A stretch of 64,000 nt of DNA from Chryseobacterium sp. GVT01B. Its GTDB lineage: Bacteria; Bacteroidota; Bacteroidia; Flavobacteriales; Weeksellaceae. Position numbers and translations under genes: made by a program. The notes under the pieces are model-generated. The model was not told the DNA's origin. It ran no database searches and saw only the letters and a list, made by a program, of their open reading frames with translations. Location: NCBI RefSeq assembly GCF_019970045.1, contig NZ_JAHXYI010000006.1, forward strand, positions 434,001 through 498,000, written 5' to 3'. Numbering within the stretch: position 1 is the first letter of the stretch; every line of letters begins with the position of its first letter. This document shows positions 42,688 to 51,229 of the stretch, piece after piece.

Positions 42688-43875
42688 TTATTTCCTTTTC
42701 AATTCCTGCAAAATCTTCACAGCATTATCGTTTTGTGGATTTAACTGAACTGACTTTTCATAATTTTCAATAGCCAGCCTATTGTTACCGCTTTTCATAT
42801 AAGCTTCTCCTAAACTATCATATGCATTAGCAGACTTGGGATTTTCCTTCACATTTTCTGTGAAAATTTCTATTGCATGCTGAAAATCCCCATTATTTAA
42901 CCTTTGGTATCCTGAATCATTGATAAAATCTTCATCAGGAACAATAGTATATCCAAATTCCCTGGAAAGAAAATCATAATGTGTTTTAATATCAGAAAAT
43001 GATCGTATTGCAGAGGAATCTCTTGGATTAATAAACCATTTTGAATAGATAAACCTAAGCCCGTCATACATACTTTGGTATCCAACTGAAAAATGATCTT
43101 CATTCATGTAGGTTTTAAAATCCCATTTTAAAGACTTTGGCGCATATTTTTTAAGCTGTTCATGCAAAGTATTTAAAGGTTCTCTCCCATCAGGCTCATC
43201 GCCTATAGAAAGCTGCAGATAGCTGACCTTGTTAGTGTTATTGTTATTTTTATTCAATGCATCAGGAAACTGTTTTAGTATTTCTGAATTTCCATCGTAT
43301 ATTGCAGGACTGATAATGATATATGACTGAAAAAGTTCAGGGTCTTCTTTTTTACAGTAAAGCGCAAACAAACCTCCCAGTGAGTGACCTTCCAGAATAT
43401 AATAGGGAGCAACCCGAAAATTATTCTTTATAAACGGAATAGCTTCCGTTTTCAGAAAGTTCAGAAATTTTTTTGCGCCTCCGGTAGTACTCAGGCTATT
43501 GTCGACTTTGCCATGAAATGTAACTGAATGTATAGGAGTAAAATCTCTTACCCGATCCGTATTTACAATTCCTACCACAATTGATTTAGGAATTCTGTAA
43601 CGGTCAGAAAGAAATTTTTCCAGTTCGCTTACGTAAGCAAAATTCAGGTCCGGATCCAACAGATAAATCACTGGATATATCCGATCACTTTCAGTATAAT
43701 CAGACGGAAGATTAATCCATAATGTCCTGTTTTCATCTAGTATTTCAGAGTGAATAATCTTTTTCAATTGTGTTCTTACAGGAAGATTCTCCTGTGCACT
43801 TAACAATTGAATCTGAATCAGACCGCATATTGTTAAAAGAAAAACTCTACTTATTATAAACACTTTCAAGTTCAT
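42688..43875 (-). CDS. secreted esterase (Fes/IroE-like alpha/beta hydrolase) with TPR tail
   Basis: 395 residues. A signal peptide precedes LLSAQENLPV. The alpha/beta hydrolase has YPVIYLLDPDLNF and the nucleophile elbow LEGHSLGGLFALYC; the catalytic His is likely in NEDHFSVGYQSMYDGL. Residues 320-395 hold two tetratricopeptide repeats (NAYDSLGEAYMKSGNNRLAI followed by ENYEKSVQLNP). The hydrolase family includes siderophore esterases and feruloyl-type esterases; the substrate is not evident, and no siderophore genes are nearby. Single-gene unit. Confidence 0.85.
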   Translation of the reverse strand: MNLKVFIISRVFLLTICGLIQIQLLSAQENLPVRTQLKKIIHSEILDENRTLWINLPSDYTESDRIYPVIYLLDPDLNFAYVSELEKFLSDRYRIPKSIVVGIVNTDRVRDFTPIHSVTFHGKVDNSLSTTGGAKKFLNFLKTEAIPFIKNNFRVAPYYILEGHSLGGLFALYCKKEDPELFQSYIIISPAIYDGNSEILKQFPDALNKNNNNTNKVSYLQLSIGDEPDGREPLNTLHEQLKKYAPKSLKWDFKTYMNEDHFSVGYQSMYDGLRFIYSKWFINPRDSSAIRSFSDIKTHYDFLSREFGYTIVPDEDFINDSGYQRLNNGDFQHAIEIFTENVKENPKSANAYDSLGEAYMKSGNNRLAIENYEKSVQLNPQNDNAVKILQELKRK

Positions 43876-43984
43876 GGTTCCTGGATTTACTCAATTACAA
43901 TATCATATTGATTAACAATATAATAAAACTAATATACGGCAAATTACTTACAAATAAGCAGTGATATTTTTTTCTAACATTAAA

Positions 43985-44018
43985 TAAAAAGAGAACTCAA
44001 ATTGAGCTCTCTTTTTAC
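43985..44018. terminator. terminator of the Fe-alcohol dehydrogenase gene
   Basis: AAAAAGAGA and TCTCTTTTT outer arms plus inner CTCA/TGAG, separated by an internal mismatch; T tracts on both sides. It lies downstream of the minus-strand gene at 44068. Confidence 0.8.
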
Positions 44019-44067
44019 TATATCATTACTACCACTAGGGTATCACAATATTATTGAATGATAAAGA

Positions 44068-45234
44068 CTATTCTGCAACAACTTCTTCTGCATACACAAC
44101 ACCTTCATAACAAGCATTGTATATAGCTTTCAGTTCTTCCAAAACCGGAACCCTCGGATTGAAACCTGTACAAGGGTCTGCCAAAGCGTTGGCTGCAATA
44201 TAGTCAAGGTTTTTATCCCAATCTTCTCTTGAAATTCCGAAATCTTTGATCGCTGACTGATTGTTGACTTCGGAACGTAATGTTTCAATAGCCTGAGCCA
44301 GTTCTTCGGTAGTTTCTTTCCCGATTACTCTTGCCAGATCAGGATAACGTTCTGTAGCCAGCGCATTATAACGGATCACATTCGGAAGAAAAATAGCGTT
44401 TGAAGCTCCATGAGGAATTCCATACAAGGCTCCTACCTGATGAGACAAAGAGTGTACAATTCCCAACCATGCATTGTTGAAGGCTAAACCAGCCATAAAT
44501 GATGCATCATGCATATTCTGACGAGCCTGAATATTCCCCGGATTTTCTACTGCTTCTTTTAAATTATCAAAAACAATCTCTAAACCACCTTTAGACAAGG
44601 CATCAGCAATATTATTATCAATATTTGAAACATAAGCTTCCACACAGTGTGTTAAAGCATCAAGTCCTGTATTGGACGTCACATGAGCTGGCATTGAAGC
44701 ACAGATTTCTCCATCAATAATCGCGATATCCGGTGTCAATTCGTAAGAAACAACAGGATATTTCACTCCTTTTTCTCTATCGGTAATTACCGCAAGACCA
44801 GTAGTTTCAGTTCCAGTTCCACTTGTAGAAGGAATAGCGATAAATTTAGCTTTATTTCTCAGAACCGGTACTGTGAAGGGTTTAATCAAAGCATCAAATT
44901 CCACCTCAGGATATTCGTAAAATACCCACATGATTTTTGCAGCATCAATTGCTGAACATCCTCCTAAACCGATAATCCAGTCAGGTTGAAATGTATTCAT
45001 GACCTCTGCACCTTTCAGACATGTTGCTGATGATGGATCTTCTTCTACCCCTTCAAAAATCCGTGTTTCGATTCCTGCTTCATTAAGGTACGCTACCGCT
45101 TTGTCAAGAGTTCCGCTTTTTCTCATGGAACTTCCACCTGTTACAATAACGGCTTTTTTTCCCAGAATATTTTTTAATTCGTCAAGACTTCCCGCACCAT
45201 GGAAGACTTCGCCTGCAATAAATAATTTGCTCAT
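44068..45234 (-). CDS. iron-containing (group III) alcohol dehydrogenase
   Basis: 388 residues from MSKLFIAGEVFHG (45232-45234). The longer open frame starts upstream of a good minus-strand -7 box at 45258-45265, so it is rejected. The NAD(P) site is in DWIIGLGGCSAIDAAKIMWV, STSGTGTETTG follows, and the metal ligands lie in GLDALTHCVEAY, HSLSHQVGALYGIPHG. This arrangement is classical for Fe-ADHs that interconvert alcohols and aldehydes in the cytoplasm. An AraC regulator lies just upstream on the same strand, 66 bp away. Confidence 0.93.
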   Translation of the reverse strand: MSKLFIAGEVFHGAGSLDELKNILGKKAVIVTGGSSMRKSGTLDKAVAYLNEAGIETRIFEGVEEDPSSATCLKGAEVMNTFQPDWIIGLGGCSAIDAAKIMWVFYEYPEVEFDALIKPFTVPVLRNKAKFIAIPSTSGTGTETTGLAVITDREKGVKYPVVSYELTPDIAIIDGEICASMPAHVTSNTGLDALTHCVEAYVSNIDNNIADALSKGGLEIVFDNLKEAVENPGNIQARQNMHDASFMAGLAFNNAWLGIVHSLSHQVGALYGIPHGASNAIFLPNVIRYNALATERYPDLARVIGKETTEELAQAIETLRSEVNNQSAIKDFGISREDWDKNLDYIAANALADPCTGFNPRVPVLEELKAIYNACYEGVVYAEEVVAE

Positions 45235-45257
45235 TTTCTTATCTGATTTTAATAAGA

Positions 45258-45265
45258 CAAAATTA
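45258..45265 (-). promoter_or_regulatory. -7 box of the Fe-ADH gene
   Basis: CAAAATTA on the plus strand reads TAATTTTG on the minus strand, 24 nt before the chosen start. Confidence 0.6.
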
Positions 45266-45300
45266 GACAAGCCCTCACAAGCCCTGTTATACAAACGGGA

Positions 45301-46176
45301 CTATGCGTTATACATTTGCGCCAATTCCTGCTGAAGTTCGGTGGGAGTTTCTTTGAGTTTTGCTTTTACAAATTTATTAAGAGCAGAAGGAGAATTAAAA
45401 CCAAGATCGAAAGCAATTTCTTTATGGGAAAGATCGGAAAACATCAGCTGTCGTTTAATTTCCGTTAAAATGCGGTTGTGTATTGCCTGAATGGCGGTCT
45501 CTCCGCAATGTTTTTTAGTAATAGAGTTTAACTTTTTAGTCGTAATAGCCAATTCTTCTGCATAATACTGAACGGTTCTGTATTGTTTGTAATGCTCATT
45601 CAACAGCTTTTTAAACTTTACATAGACAGGCTGGTCCGTTGTTTTTTCATGTAAAACAGGATGTAAACCGTGAATGGACTCAATAAGCCCAAGAAGAATA
45701 ATTTTGATATAAAACCTTGCCTGTTCTTTCTTTATTAGGGTTGGCTGTTCATAAATTTCTTGAATGATTGAAATGTTGTGTATGCTTTGTTCAAAATCCT
45801 CACGGGAAAGTATTGTGCAGTTGAGCTGTGTAGAAAGATTGACATTATAAGTACTCAGCTCATTCTTCAGAATATCCGAACAAAACAGGATTTCCTCAAA
45901 CAGAATAATTTTCCCGATCAGATCTTCACTTGACTGCGCAACACAGTGTACCTGCTCCGGAAATATCACAGAGATTTTTCCTGCTTTTATCCAATGAACC
46001 TTATCTTCAATATAAATCTGAAGTTTTCCCTGTTCTACAATAAAAATGCAAAAGTGATCCTTTTTATGGGGTTTTGTATAGTGATCCAAATGATCGTTAT
46101 TCAAATCAAAAACCCGGAAAGACAGATTTTTATCTTCCTGCTTCTGAATATTTTTTTTGATCTCCAGTTTCTTCAT
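45301..46176 (-). CDS. AraC family transcriptional regulator
   Basis: 291 residues from MKKLEIKKNIQKQ (46174-46176); 32 more codons upstream are open but precede the -7 box at 46194-46201. Residues 30-110 form a cupin sensor (FCIFIVEQGKLQIYIEDKVH). The C-terminal AraC domain has VQYYAEELAITTKKLNSITK as the first HTH and SHKEIAFDLGFNSPSALNKF as the second. The Fe-ADH gene follows on the same strand and is the likely target, perhaps in response to an aldehyde. Confidence 0.9.
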   Translation of the reverse strand: MKKLEIKKNIQKQEDKNLSFRVFDLNNDHLDHYTKPHKKDHFCIFIVEQGKLQIYIEDKVHWIKAGKISVIFPEQVHCVAQSSEDLIGKIILFEEILFCSDILKNELSTYNVNLSTQLNCTILSREDFEQSIHNISIIQEIYEQPTLIKKEQARFYIKIILLGLIESIHGLHPVLHEKTTDQPVYVKFKKLLNEHYKQYRTVQYYAEELAITTKKLNSITKKHCGETAIQAIHNRILTEIKRQLMFSDLSHKEIAFDLGFNSPSALNKFVKAKLKETPTELQQELAQMYNA

Positions 46177-46193
46177 AATTCCTTTTACCAAGG

Positions 46194-46201
46194 CAAATTT
46201 A
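46194..46201 (-). promoter_or_regulatory. -7 box of the AraC gene
   Basis: CAAATTTA on the plus strand reads TAAATTTG on the minus strand, 18 nt before the chosen start codon; it decides the start. Confidence 0.6.
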
Positions 46202-46442
46202 TGATTAAAAAAAGGATATAAACCATTATCAGCAATGATAAATAACGAGTGCAACAATTTTTGAAGTATCATAAGACCTTACATCAAAAAACAGTTTTTC
46301 CATTTTGAAATCGTATTCCGGCTCAATTTAATATTCTTAAGTGAAATTTTATTTTGCTGGCGAGTTTATGAAAACATTTAAAATTTTGATTTACAGTATT
46401 TTAAAAACAGATAGTAAAAAAAAGTTAAAAAGATTTTGTTTT

Positions 46443-46466
46443 TATGACCAATCGGTCATATATTTG
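46443..46466 (+). promoter_or_regulatory. operator and promoter of the tetR-SDR unit
   Basis: TATGACCAATCGGTCATA (46443-46460) is a palindrome broken only at the centre. It overlaps the -7 box TATATTTG (46459-46466), so a bound repressor would block transcription. A perfect version of the same site lies at 47091. Confidence 0.8.
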
Positions 46467-46486
46467 CATCATTATTTAAACTCATC

Positions 46487-47074
46487 ATGGCAAAAGGGGA
46501 AGAAACCAGACAGTTCATTATAGAAAAAGCAGCACCTATTTTTAATACAAAAGGGATTGCAGCTACTTCTATGAGTGATATTATGGAAGCGACCAGGTTG
46601 TCTAAAGGCAGTATGTATGTTCATTTTGAAAATAAGGACGTTCTTGCCTGCGCTGCCGTTGAGCATAATATGAAACTATTAACTGACGGACTTCAAAGAG
46701 TTTTGAGTGGCCATAAAACTGCTGAAGAACAATTATTAGCTTATATTGATTTTTTTAGTGATCCCAATCATCCCCCGGTTGTTGGAGGCTGTCCTCTATT
46801 AAATTTTGGAATGGAAGCTGATGACACCAATCCTATAGTCAAAGAAAAGGTAAACCGTGCGATTAAACAGGGACAGAAATTACTTACCGGTATTATCGAG
46901 AAGGGAATTGCCAATAAAGAATTCAGAGCAGACTGGAGCCCGTCGGATTTTGCAACCGTTCTTTTTGCCATGCTTGAAGGAGGTCACTTAATGTCGAGAA
47001 TGTCTGGTAACAATGACAGAATGGAGGTTATCGGAAACAGCCTGAAAAAAATGATTGAGGAAAACAGAGTGTAA
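46487..47074 (+). CDS. TetR family regulator
   Basis: 195 residues. HTH at residues 22-46: AATSMSDIMEATRLSKGSMY, then VHFENKDVLAC. The ligand domain has PPVVGGCPLLNFGMEADD, a TetR C-terminal type (TetR_C_6/YcdC-like) common in regulators of oxidoreductases. It lies between two copies of the TATGACCGATCGGTCATA site, one at its own promoter and one before the SDR gene, so it probably represses both. Confidence 0.92.
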   Translation: MAKGEETRQFIIEKAAPIFNTKGIAATSMSDIMEATRLSKGSMYVHFENKDVLACAAVEHNMKLLTDGLQRVLSGHKTAEEQLLAYIDFFSDPNHPPVVGGCPLLNFGMEADDTNPIVKEKVNRAIKQGQKLLTGIIEKGIANKEFRADWSPSDFATVLFAMLEGGHLMSRMSGNNDRMEVIGNSLKKMIEENRV

Positions 47075-47090
47075 TTTTTTTTATCAAAAA

Positions 47091-47108
47091 TATGACCGAT
47101 CGGTCATA
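47091..47108 (+). promoter_or_regulatory. second operator, perfect palindrome before the SDR gene
   Basis: TATGACCGATCGGTCATA is an 18-bp perfect palindrome, 61 bp upstream of the SDR start codon. It differs by one base from the site at 46443. Confidence 0.82.
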
Positions 47109-47169
47109 TAAATTTAATATAAAACTTTATAAAAAGTATAATCATAACAATTAATTAAAAAACAAAACA

Positions 47170-47976
47170 ATGTCAAAAACAGTTTTAATTACAGGAGCAT
47201 CAAAAGGTTTCGGAAAAGCATGGGCAGAAGCATTTTTAGCAAAAGGATATAACGTGGCAGCAACAGCCAGAAACGTTGAAACACTTAATGATTTAAAAGA
47301 AAAGTATGGCGATTCTGTATTGCCTTTAACCTTAGATGTAGACAAGCGGGAAGAATCTTTGGCTGTAGCTCAGAAAGTACAACAGCACTTTGGAAGCATT
47401 GATATCCTGATCAATAATGCAGGATATGCATTAACGGGAGCTATTGAAGAAACGAATGAGCAGGAAGCCAGAGCACAATTTGAAACGAATTTCTTTGGAA
47501 CTCTGTGGCTAACACAGGCAGTACTTCCTATCATGAGAGATCAGAAAAGTGGTCATATTATTCAGGTCTCTTCTATTCTGGGATTAGCCACTTTACCAAC
47601 GATGGGACTATACAATGCGTCTAAATTTGCATTAGAAGGGTTAAGTGAAACGTTAGCTACGGAAGTGAAAGAATTCGGAATTCATGTTACTTTGGTAGAA
47701 CCTAATGGCTATGCTTCCAATATCTGGCATACAGGAATTAATACTCAAAGCAATCCTGTTTATGATGGTCTTAAAAAAGCTTTTTCTGAAGCTGAAACCT
47801 CTTTCGGAAGTGTAGAAGCTACAGCACCGGCACTTATCAAATTAGCGGAAACTGAAAATCCTCCATTGCGTTTATTACTTGGAAAAGTAGCTCTTCCTTT
47901 TGTAAAACAGAATTATGAACAACGACTAAAAGTGTGGGAAGAATGGAATGAGGTATCCGTAGAAGCTCACGGATAA
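47170..47976 (+). CDS. short-chain dehydrogenase/reductase
   Basis: 268 residues. NAD(P)-binding ITGASKGFGKAWAEAFLAKG, NNAG in ILINNAGYALTGAI, catalytic Ser in VSSILG and YxxxK in LYNASKFALEGLSETLATEV. These are complete for a classical SDR of the SDR5C/oxidoreductase group. Controlled by the adjacent TetR through a palindromic site in front of it. Substrate unknown; TetR-SDR pairs often respond to carbonyl compounds. Ends in a strong terminator. Confidence 0.93.
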   Translation: MSKTVLITGASKGFGKAWAEAFLAKGYNVAATARNVETLNDLKEKYGDSVLPLTLDVDKREESLAVAQKVQQHFGSIDILINNAGYALTGAIEETNEQEARAQFETNFFGTLWLTQAVLPIMRDQKSGHIIQVSSILGLATLPTMGLYNASKFALEGLSETLATEVKEFGIHVTLVEPNGYASNIWHTGINTQSNPVYDGLKKAFSEAETSFGSVEATAPALIKLAETENPPLRLLLGKVALPFVKQNYEQRLKVWEEWNEVSVEAHG

Positions 47977-47999
47977 TTTTCACAACAATACTATCATAA

Positions 48000-48037
48000 A
48001 ATAAGCTCCGTCTTTATAAGAACGGAGCTTATTTTTT
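48000..48037 (+). terminator. terminator of the SDR gene
   Basis: AATAAGCTCCGT / ACGGAGCTTATT perfect 12-bp stem, 10-nt loop, then TTTTT. Confidence 0.92.
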
Positions 48038-48185
48038 ATCCTTTTTTGGATTGAAAACCCCAGTTAATTTACTCAGATTTACTGTTCCATATCTCATTTT
48101 CCTGTTCACCTCCTATAATGTCTATTTCGCTGCAAAATATGGCTGTTTGAACACATTACCCGTTTACCACCCGCTTTTCAGCACC

Positions 48186-48193
48186 TAATTTTG
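48186..48193 (+). promoter_or_regulatory. -7 box of the epoxide hydrolase-ohr operon
   Basis: TAATTTTG matches TAnnTTTG, 45 nt upstream of the start codon at 48239. Confidence 0.55.
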
Positions 48194-48238
48194 TCCCATC
48201 AAAAAGAAAAACAGATTTAAAATTAAAACAATAAAGCA

Positions 48239-49537
48239 ATGAAAACAACAATTTCAACCATCCTGTTAGCAGCAACTTTTATTCTAAGTACTCCTTCAAT
48301 TTTAAAAGCGCAAGCTAATAATCCCCAGACGACTTCGTCAAAATCTGACACCAGTATCCGTCCTTTTCACATCAATATTCCACAATCTCAGCTGGATGAG
48401 CTCAAAAGAAGAATTTCAGAGACGCGTTTTCCTGATAAAGAGACAGTAAAAGATGCTTCTCAGGGAATTCAGCTCGCTCAGTTACAAGAATTGATCACCT
48501 ATTGGGGGAATGGTTATGACTGGCGAAAAGTGGAAAATAAATTGAATGCCCTTCCGCAATTTGTAACAAATATTGATGGTCTTGATATTCAGTTTATTCA
48601 TGTTCGTTCAAAAGAGTCTAATGCAATGCCCGTGATCCTTACTCATGGCTGGCCGGGTTCTCCTTTAGAATTTATTGATGCCATAGATCCTCTGACCGAT
48701 CCTGTAAAGTATGGTGGAAAAGCAAGTGATGCTTTTGATGTGATTATTCCAGCGATTCCCGGGTATGGTTTTTCAGAAATCCCTACTGAATTGGGCTGGA
48801 ATCCGGACCGTGTTGCCCGCGCCTGGGATGTACTGATGAAAAGACTCGGTTACAAAAAATATGTTTCTGAAGGTGGAGACCATGGTTCTGTAGTATCTGA
48901 TGCTTTGGCAAAACAAGCTCCTTCTGGTCTTTTGGGTATTCATCTGACCATGCCGGCTACTATTCCTGCTGAACTTGTAAAACCCATCAATGCAGGTGAT
49001 CCTGCTCCTTCCGGACTTTCCGCTCCAGAAGCACAGGCATATAATGCGATGAGTACTTTCTTTGGAAGAAATGCAGCGTATGGAGGAATGATGGTAACAC
49101 GTCCACAGACGACAGGATATTTACTTTCCGATTCTCCAACTGCATTAGCAGCATTCCTTTACGAGAAGATCGCTGAATGGAGTGAAAGTGACCTGCATCC
49201 TGAAAATGTAATCGGCCGTGATGCAATATTGGATGATATTACACTTTACTGGCTTACCAACACAGGAGCATCCTCTTCGCGTTTCTATTGGGAAAACAAT
49301 AAAAATAACTTCAGCGCTGATGCACAGAAAACAAAAGATATTAAAGTTCCTGTAGCGATCTCTGTATTTCCTCACGAGATTTATCAGGCTCCGGCAAGCT
49401 GGTCAAAACGTGCCTACCCTACCTTATATTATTATCATAAAGCTCCAAAAGGAGGACATTTTGCCGCCTGGGAGCAGCCACAGGTCTTTACGGAAGAACT
49501 TAGAGCAGCTTTCAAAGATCTAAGAAAAAAACTTTAA
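48239..49537 (+). CDS. secreted epoxide hydrolase (EHN-type alpha/beta hydrolase)
   Basis: 432 residues. Signal peptide MKTTISTILLAATFILSTPS ending near LKAQ. The epoxide hydrolase N-terminal domain (RPFHINIPQSQLDELKRRIS, ETRFPD) is followed by an alpha/beta hydrolase with oxyanion HGWPGSPLEF and nucleophile GGDHGSVVSD; the late GGHFAAWEQPQ supplies the His. These match juvenile-hormone-type/microbial epoxide hydrolases. Export is unusual for the family. The Ohr gene 46 bp downstream on the same strand suggests a shared detoxification operon. Confidence 0.87.
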   Translation: MKTTISTILLAATFILSTPSILKAQANNPQTTSSKSDTSIRPFHINIPQSQLDELKRRISETRFPDKETVKDASQGIQLAQLQELITYWGNGYDWRKVENKLNALPQFVTNIDGLDIQFIHVRSKESNAMPVILTHGWPGSPLEFIDAIDPLTDPVKYGGKASDAFDVIIPAIPGYGFSEIPTELGWNPDRVARAWDVLMKRLGYKKYVSEGGDHGSVVSDALAKQAPSGLLGIHLTMPATIPAELVKPINAGDPAPSGLSAPEAQAYNAMSTFFGRNAAYGGMMVTRPQTTGYLLSDSPTALAAFLYEKIAEWSESDLHPENVIGRDAILDDITLYWLTNTGASSSRFYWENNKNNFSADAQKTKDIKVPVAISVFPHEIYQAPASWSKRAYPTLYYYHKAPKGGHFAAWEQPQVFTEELRAAFKDLRKKL

Positions 49538-49583
49538 TAACGGATCAAATCAACAAATATTGTTCAATCTAAATAATAAAAAT

Positions 49584-50042
49584 ATGGAATTAAATACCAT
49601 TCAGGAAGTAGAAAATACAACAGTAGTAAACATTAATAAAGTGTTGTATTCCGGTAACGTTGTAGTAACCGGAGGACGTAACGGAGAAGCTAAAAGCAGT
49701 GACGGAAAACTGAACATTGAGTTGACGTCTCCCGGTGCCAAAGGAAACGGAACGAATCCGGAACAGTTATTAGCAGCAGGATGGTCGGCATGTTTTATCG
49801 GAGCGATGCATCTGGGCGCTGCCAAAATGGGAGTTACTCTTCCTTCGGACCTGTCTGTCAATGCCTCAATAGATCTGGCGACCAATGAAGACGGATTTTT
49901 CCTACAGGCTCATTTACAGATCATTTTACCGGATCTCCCCGTAGATGAAGCCAGAAAAGTTGTAGAAACAGCACATGCAACATGCCCCTACTCCAAAGCA
50001 ACCCGTGGAAATATCAATGTGAAGATAGATGTTGTGGTGTAG
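49584..50042 (+). CDS. organic hydroperoxide resistance protein, Ohr/OsmC family
   Basis: 152 residues from the ATG at 49584. The first redox cysteine is in AAGWSACFIGAMH, the second in ATCPYSKATRGN, as in Ohr. TNPEQLLAAGWSACF and GKLNIELTSPG are also typical. It reduces organic hydroperoxides with lipoyl or thiol reductants in the cytoplasm. It follows the epoxide hydrolase with no terminator between them. No OhrR/MarR regulator is adjacent. Confidence 0.92.
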   Translation: MELNTIQEVENTTVVNINKVLYSGNVVVTGGRNGEAKSSDGKLNIELTSPGAKGNGTNPEQLLAAGWSACFIGAMHLGAAKMGVTLPSDLSVNASIDLATNEDGFFLQAHLQIILPDLPVDEARKVVETAHATCPYSKATRGNINVKIDVVV

Positions 50043-50078
50043 TTATCAGAATGTTCTTATAACGTTTTGATTAAAGAT

Positions 50079-50110
50079 CTTCCTTGCCTTTTGGTAAGGA
50101 AGGTTTTTAT
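50079..50110 (+). terminator. terminator after ohr
   Basis: CTTCCTTGCC / GGTAAGGAAG, 10 pairs with one G-U and a TTTT loop, followed by GTTTTTAT. Confidence 0.9.
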
Positions 50111-50364
50111 TTTTAATGAAAAAGAAAATATTCAAAACACAAATGAAATACCTAGAAAGAAAGCGATCTCTCCAGATATTTCATCCTTAGTCTTTAGAAC
50201 CGATAGTAATTAAATGCAATCAGGGATTTAATTTTAATCTTTAGTGTGTCTCCAAAGGTCTGATAATTAAGAAAAAAGACAAAACAGATTTTGTAAATAT
50301 TCTAAGCTTATTATGTAAAAAGAAATCTCAGCTATTGTAGATAAAATACTACTCAATATTACCA
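50111..50364. other. intergenic stretch, nothing recognised
   Basis: AT-rich, no ORF, repeat or promoter of note between the ohr terminator and the terminator of the next minus-strand gene. Confidence 0.5.
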
Positions 50365-50370
50365 TAAAAA

Positions 50371-50398
50371 AGAGCATATCTGCAATCAGATATACTCT
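50371..50398 (-). terminator. terminator of the small HTH gene pair
   Basis: AGAG-C-ATATCTG and CAGATAT-A-CTCT arms with a 4-nt loop; on the minus strand it is followed by TTTTTT. Confidence 0.85.
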
Positions 50399-50468
50399 AA
50401 AACTTAGAAAAAAACAAAATATAAACAACATTGCTTTAGTGGGAATGTGTTCTTCTCTTTATATTAAA

Positions 50469-50801
50469 TTATATTAAAAATGTACGTTTCCATTTGGTCA
50501 CCGTATTTCGGCTCAGCTTAAAGTGACTGGCCAGTTGGGTGTTATTTAATCTGTGTGCTTTTTGATAGTCAAGGATTTCGAAAATAGCCTGTTTATCATA
50601 GGATTTAAATTTCTGGCTTTCGGATGATCCATCAAAAAAAATAATATTATTAATTTTCAGTACATCGGATACAGATAGACTGTCTTTGGATAAAAACCCT
50701 TTGACAAATTTTCTTTTATCAGGACATTTTGCTTCTATAAAATCATGATAAATCTGTTTATAATTAGGGCCGATATTTATGATCTGTATTTGCTTATCCA
50801 T
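50469..50801 (-). CDS. small HTH protein, second of an overlapping pair
   Basis: 110 residues. The N-terminal half is unrecognised (KQIYHDFIEAKCPDKRKFV). The C-terminal half reads AIFEILDYQKAHRLNNTQLA followed by SHFKLSRNTVTKWKR, a helix-turn-helix of the type seen in transposase orfA proteins and small regulators. No catalytic DDE or HUH residues. It overlaps the upstream gene by 25 bp in another frame, so translation is probably coupled. From memory of flavobacterial genomes, pairs like this recur often in Chryseobacterium, but I could not check this. Confidence 0.7.
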   Translation of the reverse strand: MDKQIQIINIGPNYKQIYHDFIEAKCPDKRKFVKGFLSKDSLSVSDVLKINNIIFFDGSSESQKFKSYDKQAIFEILDYQKAHRLNNTQLASHFKLSRNTVTKWKRTFLI

Positions 50802-51196
50802 TTATTGAGCGTTGATTTTGGAATTCTGTATTGAGTCATAATTTCTAAAGTCGTCATCTGCTTATTCTCCAGGAGTTCCAGCATAAAATCTATAATCTCT
50901 TTGGTATATAAATTTTTCCTGAATTGAGGCAGCTGGGACTGTTTCTCTTTTTTATTGGGGCTTGAAGCGGGAGCATATAAAATCAAATGATTAGAGTACA
51001 GCCGGAAAAAGTCATATTCAAGCAGTTTACACCACTTTAAAAGTATATCTGCACCTACAGACTTTTGAGAATACATCTCTGTAATTTCCTTTTCTGTTTT
51101 CTGTAGAAACTTACAGATTCTGCTTATTTCTACTTCTTCTTCCTTTACTCTTTTATACAGCAGATCTCCGATATGAATATCTTTCAAATTTTCCAT
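50777..51196 (-). CDS. small HTH protein, first of an overlapping pair
   Basis: 139 residues. The N-terminal half reads MENLKDIHIGDLLYKRVKEE and EVEISRICKFLQKTEKEITE, a second HTH-like region; the middle (DILLKWCKLLEYDFFRLYSN, HLILYAP) is very distinctive. The C-terminal 50 residues (YTKEIIDFMLELLENKQMTT, then YRIPKSTLNKWISKYRS) form another HTH, of the kind annotated as transposase in databases. No nuclease motif is seen, so I call it a DNA-binding protein rather than a transposase. It is followed by the gene at 50469 with a 25-bp overlap. Confidence 0.72.
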   Translation of the reverse strand: MENLKDIHIGDLLYKRVKEEEVEISRICKFLQKTEKEITEMYSQKSVGADILLKWCKLLEYDFFRLYSNHLILYAPASSPNKKEKQSQLPQFRKNLYTKEIIDFMLELLENKQMTTLEIMTQYRIPKSTLNKWISKYRS

Positions 51197-51229
51197 CCTA
51201 TATTAATTTATTTACTGCTCAAAACACCA

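Noticed and set aside
45235..46272. Upstream extensions of the Fe-ADH and AraC frames
   Set aside because: Good minus-strand -7 boxes (45258-45265 and 46194-46201) lie inside the extensions, so they would not be transcribed.
50469..51196. Insertion sequence
   Set aside because: No transposase catalytic motif, no terminal inverted repeats and no target duplication seen; only HTH regions resemble transposase accessory proteins.
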